Assembly: GCA_013286495.1 (NCBI GenBank)
Contig: JABDFQ010000004.1
Span: 1-64,000, forward strand
Length of the DNA: 64,000 nt
Reading direction: 5' to 3'
Source: Gammaproteobacteria bacterium
Lineage (GTDB): Bacteria; Pseudomonadota; Gammaproteobacteria; DSM-16500
Shown here: positions 30,463 through 40,107 of the stretch, one piece after another
Layout of the letters: every line of letters starts with the position of its first letter
How positions within the stretch are numbered: the first letter of the stretch is position 1
Translations under genes and position numbers: made by a program
Notes under the pieces: generated by a model
The model's input: only the letters and a program-made list of their open reading frames with translations
Databases searched by the model: none
Told to the model about the DNA's origin: nothing

Positions 30463-32037
30463 TGAGTAATTTCTCCGTTTGGATTGAATAGGATGACGAT
30501 GATAAAAACCACGGTAAAGAGCGCATACTACCCCAATATTTCTTTTCCACTCCCATGATTCGCAAGCAAAAGGATTGCTTGCACGATGAATGCAACTATT
30601 TAAAATGTCCGGTGGCAGTGGGCGGCCTTCCATAATGCAGGGAAGAAGACGTTCATGTAGATTTTTCTTTAAGCTATCTGATACTGATTTTCCATAAGCT
30701 GCATCAATGATTATATAAGGTGCGGGAGCGCTAACAGACCAGATCGATTTATATTTTAATTTTTTATCATTTTGTTGTTTTAATGGCATGTTATATCGTT
30801 GAGGCCATGCAAAATCCAGATGCCATGACTCGAGTAAATCAATGAATTCTTTTGCCATGCATTCACGATAATATGAAACTCCCATGCGTCCGGGTGTAGC
30901 TGAATCGATCATCATGGTAATAATGCTTTCATAATCATTTAATTCAGAACGATAACCCGCCATTTTTTTATTGAGTTTGAGTGCAAATGATTGACCAAGA
31001 TCACGGCCATGATCCAATTTCATCATATTATCTTCATAAACATCTTGCTCAGGCTCATTCATATTATTTTTGAGAAAGGAAAATGTATCGATTAGCGGAG
31101 CGGGAATGGGTTTGCATGATACTGCCCAAGCAACGAATCTCTGATCACCATTGCGGTGGCCTTGGCGTGATATCAACCAGCGTAAGGCATTATGTGCTTT
31201 CTGCGTAACTTCATAACTGATTGCTAACGCTTCACTATCAAGAATAAATTTTCCTCGATAGGTATATCCTTCCTTGTCATTCGATGAAATTAATTTTGCT
31301 TTGTCACCTGTATGCCGTATTTTTGCCGGATGATTGGCCGATAATATAGATTCTTTTCCACTTACATAACATAATCCCTTTTTAGATTTCATAGAGGTAT
31401 CAAAAGCAATCCAGCTTTTTTGCAGGCTTTCATCATTCCATGTTTCTGCATTGGGATCAGAATCAATTTCGACAGTCCAGCAAATCAACGCGTTACCTTG
31501 ATCTAAACAACCATTTTCTTTGGGCAATACCTTAAATAAGAGAGGGATTGGATTATCGCTATTATCTTCATATGGCCAGTAGCTAAGAAGTATATTTTTG
31601 CTATCTACATGAATAATCCTCGCATCAATTAAATCCTTTAGAATATTTCCTTTGGATATATATTGATAAACTGTTTTTGCTTTTGGGTGGCAGTATCTGG
31701 ACTCACACCAGCTCAATAATAATTTCTGGTAACCGTCAAAATAAGAATTTTTCTTACTACTGTAATAAGAATAATCCTTGGCAACATATTGTAATTTATC
31801 TGCTAATGGGTGTGGCGCTTCTCCGCGCGTGCGTCCTGCAGATTGTTCAGTTGCTGGCAAAATAATTTTTATTTTTTCAAGCACGGTTGCTTTCTTAAAA
31901 TTACCATTCACATCTAGCACAATATTGATGTGGGCGTTCTGTTGGGTATGGCATATTGGTAATAATTTGTCATTATCTGATAAATCAAGTTCTGCTCCGC
32001 GCTCGTAAGTTTCGTATAATTTTGTCATCCAGCTCAT
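30067..32037 (-). CDS. cas8c: CRISPR-associated protein Cas8c/Csd1
   Basis: 656 aa; LYETYERGAELDL and position in the I-C operon; ATGA overlap with cas7. Confidence 0.93.
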   Translation of the reverse strand: MSWMTKLYETYERGAELDLSDNDKLLPICHTQQNAHINIVLDVNGNFKKATVLEKIKIILPATEQSAGRTRGEAPHPLADKLQYVAKDYSYYSSKKNSYFDGYQKLLLSWCESRYCHPKAKTVYQYISKGNILKDLIDARIIHVDSKNILLSYWPYEDNSDNPIPLLFKVLPKENGCLDQGNALICWTVEIDSDPNAETWNDESLQKSWIAFDTSMKSKKGLCYVSGKESILSANHPAKIRHTGDKAKLISSNDKEGYTYRGKFILDSEALAISYEVTQKAHNALRWLISRQGHRNGDQRFVAWAVSCKPIPAPLIDTFSFLKNNMNEPEQDVYEDNMMKLDHGRDLGQSFALKLNKKMAGYRSELNDYESIITMMIDSATPGRMGVSYYRECMAKEFIDLLESWHLDFAWPQRYNMPLKQQNDKKLKYKSIWSVSAPAPYIIIDAAYGKSVSDSLKKNLHERLLPCIMEGRPLPPDILNSCIHRASNPFACESWEWKRNIGVVCALYRGFYHRHPIQSKRRNYSMSLEIQNTSRDYLYGRLLAIAERIEKEALRIANENRITTAERLMQRFSARPYSTWRTIELSLRPYIQKLNHSRKGFITNRLNELDEIMNLFNTTEFMSDKKLSGEFLLAYHCQKQETKIQSTSTIKEEIES

Positions 32038-32738
32038 GATGGTTCATCCTCGTTTTCAATTTCCAGCAAATTAACTCCGATATGAAAATCTTTTCTTGTC
32101 ATCGATCTGACAAAGCGACGGATATTGCATTCTTCTGGACGAGGAAATTCCAGAACACCATATTTTAACGTTGGATACCAAAAACGACTGTGTAATTCTT
32201 CTATTCCAGTTTCATCAGGATAATCAAATCCATGAAACATCAAGCCAAACCCTAACTGATCAATTTCATCATAAGCTCCAGCACTATCACCAAATTTGCA
32301 AGGTTCAACATATCCCTGACAATCTCGTGTACCGAGGAAAATATCTTGTCTACCGCCTTTTTCAAGTGTGCGTTGAATAATATTAAAATGTTTGCCATCA
32401 ATGCGATCTTGTATTAACTCCTTCCGATGTTCATTCCATTCGAAGTGGGCTTGTATCTGATATTCCACTTCATGTAAAAATGTATAAATCGCCAGACTAT
32501 TTCCGCCATTCCAGTTCTGTGGTTTTGTTCCTTTCGTTTGCGTGCGTAATGGTTTCATTATGCGTATTTTATCAACATGCCAAATGATAGTTGGTTTCCA
32601 ATAAATCGATTTTAGAACTCCTTTGATTGCCTCATAAGTGGGAAGATGATAAGAACATTTTTCACCCCCAACTTTTGTTATGGGATCTGTAAATAAAGCG
32701 TATTTTCCCCATAAACGAAAACTAATTCTATTGCGCAT
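32034..32738 (-). CDS. cas5: CRISPR-associated protein Cas5 (type I-C)
   Basis: MRNRISFRLWGKYALFTDPITKVGGEKCSYHLPTYEAIKGVLKSIYWKP; start chosen at Met6 of the ORF. Confidence 0.93.
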   Translation of the reverse strand: MRNRISFRLWGKYALFTDPITKVGGEKCSYHLPTYEAIKGVLKSIYWKPTIIWHVDKIRIMKPLRTQTKGTKPQNWNGGNSLAIYTFLHEVEYQIQAHFEWNEHRKELIQDRIDGKHFNIIQRTLEKGGRQDIFLGTRDCQGYVEPCKFGDSAGAYDEIDQLGFGLMFHGFDYPDETGIEELHSRFWYPTLKYGVLEFPRPEECNIRRFVRSMTRKDFHIGVNLLEIENEDEPS

Positions 32739-32746
32739 ACTTTCTC

Positions 32747-35173
32747 CTAACATATCATCACATCTGATTTGCCAATTAATTCTGTAGACAATCCATAATT
32801 TTCATCATAAAAACGTTCATTTAAATAATGGATTCCGTCTTGTTGAATTTCCTGAATAGCTTTTTTTTCAAATAATTTTTTATATACATGCGGAAAAATA
32901 TTGACACTATATTTTTGGGTATGCATTAATAATTTATAATAGCGGTCTGCATTAAATTCTTTTGCTACGGCACATAATTCAGTAATTATTTCTTTTCCGC
33001 CTTCAAATGGCACAATAACAGATTCAGTTGGCGCATCAATAGCTTCAAATATTTTTCCCGCAGACATGAATGATTGACGTAACATATATATATGATTTTG
33101 ATTGCCGGGATTAAATTCGTTGTAGCTAAGAAGATTTAATAGAGTATCTTCTCTAATATGGTTTTTTGGTAATCGATATGACATTTCACTAGCGCGTTTA
33201 TAAAAATAATATTCAAAATATCGTTCCATCTGAATTGGAGATAAGAAATCATTATCATTATATTCAGACAATATTCTTTCAGTGATTTCCTTTCCTAATT
33301 TTATATCAGGCAACAAATCAATATTTTCCTCATCAGGGTTAATAATATAAACTTTTCCTTCCGACAATATTCCATTGCGATTGCATCTTCCAGCTGCTTG
33401 TGCAATCGAATCCAGTCCGGCAAGAAAACGAATGACACAAGAAAAATCTACATCAACACCGGCTTCGATTAATTGAGTGCTGATGCATAAGACAGGTAAT
33501 TTCAGCTTTAATCTTGATTTAACCTGTTGCAATATTTTCTTCCGATGAGCTGGGCATTGGTTCGTGCTTAGATGGAAAATCGAATCTTTGGGTACATGGT
33601 TATAGCAGTATTCAAATATTTTTCTTGTCCATGCTTTTGTGTTTGCAATAACCAGGCAGCTATTATTTTTTTTATATTCATCCAGTATTAATTGTGTTAT
33701 TTCATTTATTTTCCAGCCACCTAATTTAATCTTATTATAAAGATTAACCCGTTTTAATTTTGCAAATAGACTGGTTTTATTTTTAACAATTTCATTTTCT
33801 ACCGGAATGTGAAGCTGGCCATTTCCTGGTATTTTAAGTTTGTCCAGCAGAGGTTGTGTAGCAGTACATAAAACCACACTCGTTTTTGTATGGGTAGTCA
33901 GGAAGTTTACTGCATTACAAAAAAGATGGGTGTATTTTACTGGTAAAGTCTGTATTTCATCAAAAATGATAACCGAATTGGCCAATTGATGTAATCGTCT
34001 GACTCCGCGAGTTCCGCCACCAAAAAAAGTTTCAAGCAGTTGTACCATCGTTATTAATATGATTGGCGCATCCCAGTTTTCAGAAATTAATTTATTACGC
34101 CATGTAAGCTTTTCTGGTTCTAAATTTGAATGGTGCTCCAATATCCATTGTCTATGATCGTCGTTATGCTCAATAACGCTTCGAATTGCCTGAGCATTTT
34201 GATCAATGATCGATGTATAAGGCGCAACATAAATTATTCGATCCAATTTATGTTTCTTGGCATGATGAAGTGCAAAACGCAAGCTTGCATACGTTTTGCC
34301 GCCCCCAGTTGGAACGGAAAGGCTATAAATACCTTGGGAAAATAATGCTTTTGTTAAGCAGTAATCAGAAATTTCACGACGTATTATATCAACAGTATTT
34401 TTTGGTTTTAATGATCTTAAGTAAATTTCCAACCTGCTGATTGGAGTATCCCAGCAGGGTTTTTCATCATTTCGCACAGATCTATAATGAGGGTTTTCAA
34501 AATCAGCACTATTGATTCTGTCACCATCAATCAAACAGCTAAATAAAAACCTAACCCAAAATCCGAGATAAAATGGCTGAATTGCGGGAAATAATCTTTG
34601 AACGATTTGATCTTCACAAATCTTCTTAATTTGTGTGTTCATTGTAATAAGGATAGATTTATCAACAAGTTTATTGGCTTTATCAAGAATATTTAAATCT
34701 GCTTTTTTTATGCACTCTTTTAGATTCGTTAAGCTATCTTCCTTAAGCATTCTATTTAGGAAGCTATCATTACCATCAGGTGTTAAGCAGTCAATCAAGC
34801 CACTGTGATGTGAAGCAATACATAATGCAAGTATTTGGCCATACAATTTTCCTTCACCACCAAATTTTTTCAATTTGTTCCAGATCCATTGAGCGCCAGC
34901 GCTTGAATGATCAATTTTCCCTTTAAATTTGGTTGCATCAATCCAGTCGTCATCTAAATCTGGATTAAGAATTCCTGTAGCGGATTGAATATAATTCTGA
35001 AATTGCTGACTATATTTTCCAAAATCATGCATTAATCCCATAAGCTCACCAACATTTCTCATGTTTATTTTTGATGCGAGCTTACCTGTAATTAAAGAAA
35101 CTTCTGTTAAATGCTGTTCTAACAGTTGTTCTTTTTTGTCTGTACTTCGTACGTGCGCAATTATTTTATTCAT
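32747..35173 (-). CDS. cas3: CRISPR-associated helicase/nuclease Cas3
   Basis: HD domain LMHDFGKYSQQFQ, ASHHSG; helicase PTGGGKTYASLRFAL, IIFDEIQTLP, CRN motif. Confidence 0.95.
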   Translation of the reverse strand: MNKIIAHVRSTDKKEQLLEQHLTEVSLITGKLASKINMRNVGELMGLMHDFGKYSQQFQNYIQSATGILNPDLDDDWIDATKFKGKIDHSSAGAQWIWNKLKKFGGEGKLYGQILALCIASHHSGLIDCLTPDGNDSFLNRMLKEDSLTNLKECIKKADLNILDKANKLVDKSILITMNTQIKKICEDQIVQRLFPAIQPFYLGFWVRFLFSCLIDGDRINSADFENPHYRSVRNDEKPCWDTPISRLEIYLRSLKPKNTVDIIRREISDYCLTKALFSQGIYSLSVPTGGGKTYASLRFALHHAKKHKLDRIIYVAPYTSIIDQNAQAIRSVIEHNDDHRQWILEHHSNLEPEKLTWRNKLISENWDAPIILITMVQLLETFFGGGTRGVRRLHQLANSVIIFDEIQTLPVKYTHLFCNAVNFLTTHTKTSVVLCTATQPLLDKLKIPGNGQLHIPVENEIVKNKTSLFAKLKRVNLYNKIKLGGWKINEITQLILDEYKKNNSCLVIANTKAWTRKIFEYCYNHVPKDSIFHLSTNQCPAHRKKILQQVKSRLKLKLPVLCISTQLIEAGVDVDFSCVIRFLAGLDSIAQAAGRCNRNGILSEGKVYIINPDEENIDLLPDIKLGKEITERILSEYNDNDFLSPIQMERYFEYYFYKRASEMSYRLPKNHIREDTLLNLLSYNEFNPGNQNHIYMLRQSFMSAGKIFEAIDAPTESVIVPFEGGKEIITELCAVAKEFNADRYYKLLMHTQKYSVNIFPHVYKKLFEKKAIQEIQQDGIHYLNERFYDENYGLSTELIGKSDVMIC

Positions 35174-35284
35174 TTTAAATTGTGTATAATATAGCCTAAT
35201 ATTAATTAATTATAATTTTTATGCGCAGACTATCAGATTAGGATTAATTTTGACAGCAGAAAAGTTTTTATTGTCTATGAAACA

Positions 35285-35314
35285 AAAAAGGCCTCAGATG
35301 AGGCCTTTTTTAAT
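35285..35314. terminator. Rho-independent terminator hairpin
   Basis: AAAAAGGCCTCAGATGAGGCCTTTTTT. Confidence 0.85.
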
Positions 35315-35325
35315 GAAAGATCAAA

Positions 35326-36687
35326 TCACTTCATTTCTGGCGCTAATGCCGCAGCTTCTGGTTTGAATAAGCGTTCGGAGGCTTCATCGGCCTGTGATTC
35401 GCAATATGTTTCCTTGAGGAAGAGTGCGAGGAAAATACCAATCGCAACACCAATCGGAATAATGCTTAATGCAAATGTGTAATCACTGGAGGTATACATC
35501 GGCACGCCATTCACATCCAGTGGGCTCTTCGTATGCATATCAAGTAACTTGCCAACCACCGGCTGGAAGATCGCGCCACCTGCCATGATCAACATATTGG
35601 TAACAGCAACGGCTGTACCTGAAATCTGAATAGGATTGTTTTCCTTGCCTAATGCAAAACACAATGAATGCGCACCACAGCAAAAGCCAATCATGAAGAA
35701 TAAAGTGTTAAGCGCGCTTAGGTTGATACCAGGCACATAAAACACGACGCACAATAATGCTGCTGCAAAAAAGCCAGTGATGGTTAATGGCATGACGCGT
35801 CGCTTGATTCTGTCAGATAAGGCGCCAAGAATCGGACCTGCAATAATCCAGCCCCAGAAGGTGTAACTGGAAATACTGACCGCTTGCTCTGGTGTGAGGT
35901 GATATACCGTTTTTAAATAAGGAATGCCCCATAAATCCAGGAATACAGAAGAGGGGAGGTATACTAGACAGCCAATGATACCGATCAGCCACATCTGACG
36001 ATTGGTAAAGATGATATAAAGTGCGCCCATTAACTGTTTCAGGTTAATAGGACTTTTCATTTCATCTTTAGGCCCGCCAGCAACCGTTTTGGGACGGTTT
36101 CTGACAATCAGGAGCATCATCATGCTTAAGAAGATGCCAACGATAATCGCAGAACCTAATGCTTCCTTATAACCAATCGCTTCGACAACCTTAGTGAGAT
36201 AGTTCTGGGCGAGTGCACCGGAAGTCATGCCAATCGCGGTGGCAATACCTGCGACGGTTGCAAAACGGTTTGCTGGCAGCCAGATGGAAGCAAGCTTGAG
36301 TGTGCCGATGTAAGCAAATGCACAACCCAGACCAATCATGAAACGGCCAATGCCTGCATATCTGAAACTATCGGCGGAAACAAAAATGCCTAAACCCGTC
36401 ACAGCGATGAGACAGGCAACACATAATACGAAACGTACACCGAATTTGTCATACAGCATGCCAGCAGGAATTTGCATCGGAGTATAAGCCCAGTAGTAAA
36501 AGCCGGCGAGAGTGCCAAACTGGGTGGCTGTCATGTGGAAGGCCTGGGTTAATTCGCTTTGCATCACACTGGGAGAAACACGGAGGAAATAGTTGTAGCA
36601 GTAAAAAAACATTCCGCATAAAACCATCAGCCACGCATACGATGATCGAAGAAAGGAAAGTGGCATGGTACGGTTGGTTGCTATCAT
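35326..36687 (-). CDS. MFS transporter
   Basis: 12-TM-like; LAGFYYWAYTPMQIPAGMLYDKFGVRFVL. Confidence 0.88.
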   Translation of the reverse strand: MIATNRTMPLSFLRSSYAWLMVLCGMFFYCYNYFLRVSPSVMQSELTQAFHMTATQFGTLAGFYYWAYTPMQIPAGMLYDKFGVRFVLCVACLIAVTGLGIFVSADSFRYAGIGRFMIGLGCAFAYIGTLKLASIWLPANRFATVAGIATAIGMTSGALAQNYLTKVVEAIGYKEALGSAIIVGIFLSMMMLLIVRNRPKTVAGGPKDEMKSPINLKQLMGALYIIFTNRQMWLIGIIGCLVYLPSSVFLDLWGIPYLKTVYHLTPEQAVSISSYTFWGWIIAGPILGALSDRIKRRVMPLTITGFFAAALLCVVFYVPGINLSALNTLFFMIGFCCGAHSLCFALGKENNPIQISGTAVAVTNMLIMAGGAIFQPVVGKLLDMHTKSPLDVNGVPMYTSSDYTFALSIIPIGVAIGIFLALFLKETYCESQADEASERLFKPEAAALAPEMK

Positions 36688-36902
36688 GGATGGTTTCCTA
36701 TGTATAGGAGAAAGGTTATATCTTCTCCGTTTGTGTTAACTAATTCTTAAGGTAGTGCTTTATAACAAAACAGATTAGCTAAAGTCAAACTTTAATCGAA
36801 TCGAGCATTATCGCCTGAAATCGTCAAAAAAGGATAGAAAAAGCTTATATTTGGGATTAAATTATCAATCCTCATTTAAATGACATGGATTAGGAGAGTG
36901 CG

Positions 36903-37178
36903 ATGAAAATTAAGGCTTTTTTGCTGTGTATGATGGCAGGCGCATCTTTTTTTGCGATGATGCCAGCATTGGCAGATGATACGAATAATGACAGCAGCGC
37001 GACAATGGGCAGCAATTCCACGATGGGAAGCGGTGCTGGCATGGGCAGCAACACCAATATGGGTAGTAATGCGGGCATGGGCAGCAGCAACAATACCGAC
37101 AATGGATCGAATGGTGGGGAGATGGGAAGCTCAAACCAGGCAACACCGGATGTTCCTTCTGGCGATGATGATTATTAA
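36903..37178 (+). CDS. Small secreted Met/Gly/Ser/Asn-rich repeat protein
   Basis: Signal peptide MKIKAFLLCMMAGASFFAMMPALA then MGSN/MGSG repeats. Confidence 0.7.
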   Translation: MKIKAFLLCMMAGASFFAMMPALADDTNNDSSATMGSNSTMGSGAGMGSNTNMGSNAGMGSSNNTDNGSNGGEMGSSNQATPDVPSGDDDY

Positions 37179-37201
37179 TTGATTTTATTTCACTTTCTTT
37201 A

Positions 37202-37228
37202 AAACCCGGTATTCACCGGGTTTTTTCA
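37202..37228 (+). terminator. Rho-independent terminator
   Basis: AAACCCGGTATTCACCGGGTTTTTTC. Confidence 0.85.
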
Positions 37229-37283
37229 TGTAATTGTCCTATAATTCAAAATATGTGTGTTTTTTTTACATTAGGATGATTAT

Positions 37284-38066
37284 ATGAAAACATGTCCATC
37301 GCAATTGGCAGATGAATTAGCGCGTGCCATTCATAACCATGAATTTGTCCTTTATTATCAACCCCAATTTAATCTCGCTTCTGCCACTTTTGATGGTGTT
37401 GAAGCCCTGATTCGTTGGCAACATCCTGAAAGGGGATTGTTATTGCCAGAAGAGTTTATTGATGTGGTCGAAAATACAGACCTTATATTAACGATCGGCG
37501 AATGGGCGCTGAAAACAGCTTGCACACAATTCAAATCCTGGCAGGAAAGGCAATTATCTCCAGGACGTATTTCTGTTAATGTCGCTGGCAGACAATTTCA
37601 TCAGCCAGCTTTTGTTGAATCGATTATTGGTTTTCTCGAAGAAATCAGGCTATCACCATCCTGTCTTGAACTGGAATTGAGTGAAAAGATGATTATTGAA
37701 GAAGACGATGAAAAACTGATTCAAATGATTCATCAATTAAGTCAGAAAGGTATATTGATTGCGCTCGATGATTTTGGCACAGGTCATGCCAATCAGGATT
37801 ATCTCAAACGTATTCCAGTGGATCGTATCAAGATTGCAAAAACGCATATTGATCATATTCTTGAAAATAATCACAAGACAGAGTGGGTAAAACATTTGAT
37901 AAAGCTCTCTGCTGCATTAAGAATTCCAATCGTTGCAGAAGGTGTTGAATCATTGATGCAAATGCAAAGTTTGTCAGGTGGACATATGGTCATTCAGGGA
38001 AATTATTTTTCTGAACCGCTTCCTGCTGAGCAAATGGGCATGTTTCTTGCCGTTAATAAAAAATAG
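37284..38066 (+). CDS. Standalone EAL-domain protein (putative c-di-GMP phosphodiesterase)
   Basis: VEALIRWQHPERG, LELELSEKMI, ALDDFGTGHANQDYLKRIPVDRIKI, VAEGVES, IQGNYFSEPL. Confidence 0.9.
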   Translation: MKTCPSQLADELARAIHNHEFVLYYQPQFNLASATFDGVEALIRWQHPERGLLLPEEFIDVVENTDLILTIGEWALKTACTQFKSWQERQLSPGRISVNVAGRQFHQPAFVESIIGFLEEIRLSPSCLELELSEKMIIEEDDEKLIQMIHQLSQKGILIALDDFGTGHANQDYLKRIPVDRIKIAKTHIDHILENNHKTEWVKHLIKLSAALRIPIVAEGVESLMQMQSLSGGHMVIQGNYFSEPLPAEQMGMFLAVNKK

Positions 38067-38080
38067 TTTAAGATAACTGG

Positions 38081-38944
38081 ATGACACAAAATAAATATTG
38101 CCTATTGGGATATGCATCGGGGGTGGCGGGCGTGGATACCCATGCTGGCGATGCGCCAATGATCGTACAACAATCTCCTTTCCTGAAATCATCAGATTAC
38201 CAATGGACTAGCATGGTTCATCCGTTGCAGGATAAATCCATTATCGATACGGTTTCTCATGTGTGCACCGCACTTGCCAAAGATGTAGCGGAATTGGTGA
38301 CAAAACAAAAAACCTTTACAGTGATTGGCGGCGATCATACTGCTGCGATTGGTACATGGAGTGGAGTGCATTATGCATTGCAAAACGATCTGGGATTAAT
38401 CTGGATTGATGCGCACATGGATAGCCACACACCAGAAACCACTTTATCGGGTCGCTTGCATGGCATGCCACTTGCATGTTTGCTGGGTTATGGTTATCCC
38501 GCATTGACTGGAATTCTTGAACAAACTCCCAAAATAAAACCAGAAAATGTTTGTCTGATTGGCGTAAGAAGTTTTGAGGAAGGCGAAGCTGCCTTATTGG
38601 CAAAATTAAATGTCAGGATTTATTTTATTGAAGAAGTGAAACAACGTGGTATCGCAGAAGTATTACAGGAAGCGATAACACAAGTGAGTAAAAATACTGT
38701 CGGTTATGGTATATCACTCGATCTCGATGCCATTGATCCAAAGAATGCACCTGGTGTGGATGTGCCAGAATTAAATGGCGTGAATGATCAGGCATTACTA
38801 AATGCCTTGAAAATAGTTGCTGCAGATCCAAGATTAATTGCTACCGAAATTGTTGAATTTGATCCTTCGCGAGACATGTATCAAAAAACAGAAAAATTAA
38901 TTACAGAATTACTCGATATATTTCGTAACGGTAAAAATACATGA
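38081..38944 (+). CDS. Arginase/agmatinase family protein
   Basis: GGDHTAAIGTWSG, IDAHMDSHTPETT, SLDLDAIDPKNAPGVDVPE. Confidence 0.9.
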   Translation: MTQNKYCLLGYASGVAGVDTHAGDAPMIVQQSPFLKSSDYQWTSMVHPLQDKSIIDTVSHVCTALAKDVAELVTKQKTFTVIGGDHTAAIGTWSGVHYALQNDLGLIWIDAHMDSHTPETTLSGRLHGMPLACLLGYGYPALTGILEQTPKIKPENVCLIGVRSFEEGEAALLAKLNVRIYFIEEVKQRGIAEVLQEAITQVSKNTVGYGISLDLDAIDPKNAPGVDVPELNGVNDQALLNALKIVAADPRLIATEIVEFDPSRDMYQKTEKLITELLDIFRNGKNT

Positions 38945-39432
38945 GTCTGATTTCGCTCGAAGTGGATATCGCCACACAAAAAATGTATGTATATGAAAAT
39001 GGAAAATGCATGCAGGAATATATTATTTCCACTGGAAAAAAAGGTGCGGGTGAAATATATGGAAGTGAACAGACACCTCGTGGCTTACATATTGTGCGTG
39101 CGCGATTTGGTGCATCACGTCCCATTAATTCAGTATTTGTAAATCGTCGGGCTACCGGTGAAATTTATGATCTTGCTCTCAGGGAAAAATTTCCTGACCG
39201 CGACTGGATTCTGACGCGTATTTTATGGTTGAGCGGTCTTGAAAAAGAAAAAAATCGCAATACCATGTCACGTCATATTTATATTCATGGTGCACCGGAT
39301 GATGTTGTTTTTGGTGTCCCAGGATCACGTGGTTGTGTGCGTATGCGTAACCAGGACATTATTGAATTATTTGCAAAAGTTTCAGTAGGAACCAAAATTC
39401 TAATTAAAGATGATGGACTTCCGCGCGATTAA
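38941..39432 (+). CDS. L,D-transpeptidase (YkuD)
   Basis: HIYIHGAPDDVVFGVPGSRGCVRMRNQDIIELF catalytic motif. Confidence 0.88.
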   Translation: MSLISLEVDIATQKMYVYENGKCMQEYIISTGKKGAGEIYGSEQTPRGLHIVRARFGASRPINSVFVNRRATGEIYDLALREKFPDRDWILTRILWLSGLEKEKNRNTMSRHIYIHGAPDDVVFGVPGSRGCVRMRNQDIIELFAKVSVGTKILIKDDGLPRD

Positions 39433-39516
39433 AAATCATCCTGTCAACTATGCTATTATTAAAGTCATGCAACCACACAAAGCTAAATAACAACAAGTTA
39501 ATAAACGAGGGTGGTC

Positions 39517-40107
39517 ATGACGGATAGAATTCATCAACTACTTGATTTCTGGTTTGGCAATCTTGGCTCTGCTGATTTGCCAACCAGTGACCGTACGACA
39601 TTATGGTTTGGTGAAAATGATGTCGTAAGACAAAGGCTGGTTGATACATTTCATAATGAATACCAGGCAGCCTCCGCAGGTTCATTGGAAGAATGGCGAG
39701 AGACACCACGAGGTCGACTTGCGCTGATTATTCTTCTCGATCAATTTCCGCGATATATACATCGCAAATCACCAGAAGCATTTGCACATGATGAAGAAGC
39801 GCAGCGATTATGTGCAGAAGGCTTGCGTGAAAAAATGGATCAGTCGCTCACGTTAATTGAGCGCGTATTTTTTTATATGCCACTGGTGCATTCAGAAAGT
39901 AATATTAATCAGGAACAATCGATCAGGTTGTATCAGGATCTTGTTTCATTATCCATGAGTGAAACAACGCAAATTTATCAATTATTCCTTGCCTATGCTT
40001 ATGCGCATTTTCGTGTGATCAAGGAGTTTGGCCGTTTTCCTCAGCGTAATAAAGTGTTAGGTAGACCTTCCACCGATGCAGAAGTCGCATTTCTCAAAAA
40101 TACCTAG
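39517..40107 (+). CDS. DUF924 family protein
   Basis: LDFWFG, LIILLDQFPRYIHRKSPEAFAHD, FFYMPLVHSES. Confidence 0.85.
   Translation: MTDRIHQLLDFWFGNLGSADLPTSDRTTLWFGENDVVRQRLVDTFHNEYQAASAGSLEEWRETPRGRLALIILLDQFPRYIHRKSPEAFAHDEEAQRLCAEGLREKMDQSLTLIERVFFYMPLVHSESNINQEQSIRLYQDLVSLSMSETTQIYQLFLAYAYAHFRVIKEFGRFPQRNKVLGRPSTDAEVAFLKNT

Noticed and set aside
27276-35173. Possibility that the cas operon is a new or hybrid CRISPR subtype
   Set aside because: Gene order, Cas5/Cas8c/Cas7 types and repeat sequence all fit standard type I-C; no extra gene in the operon.
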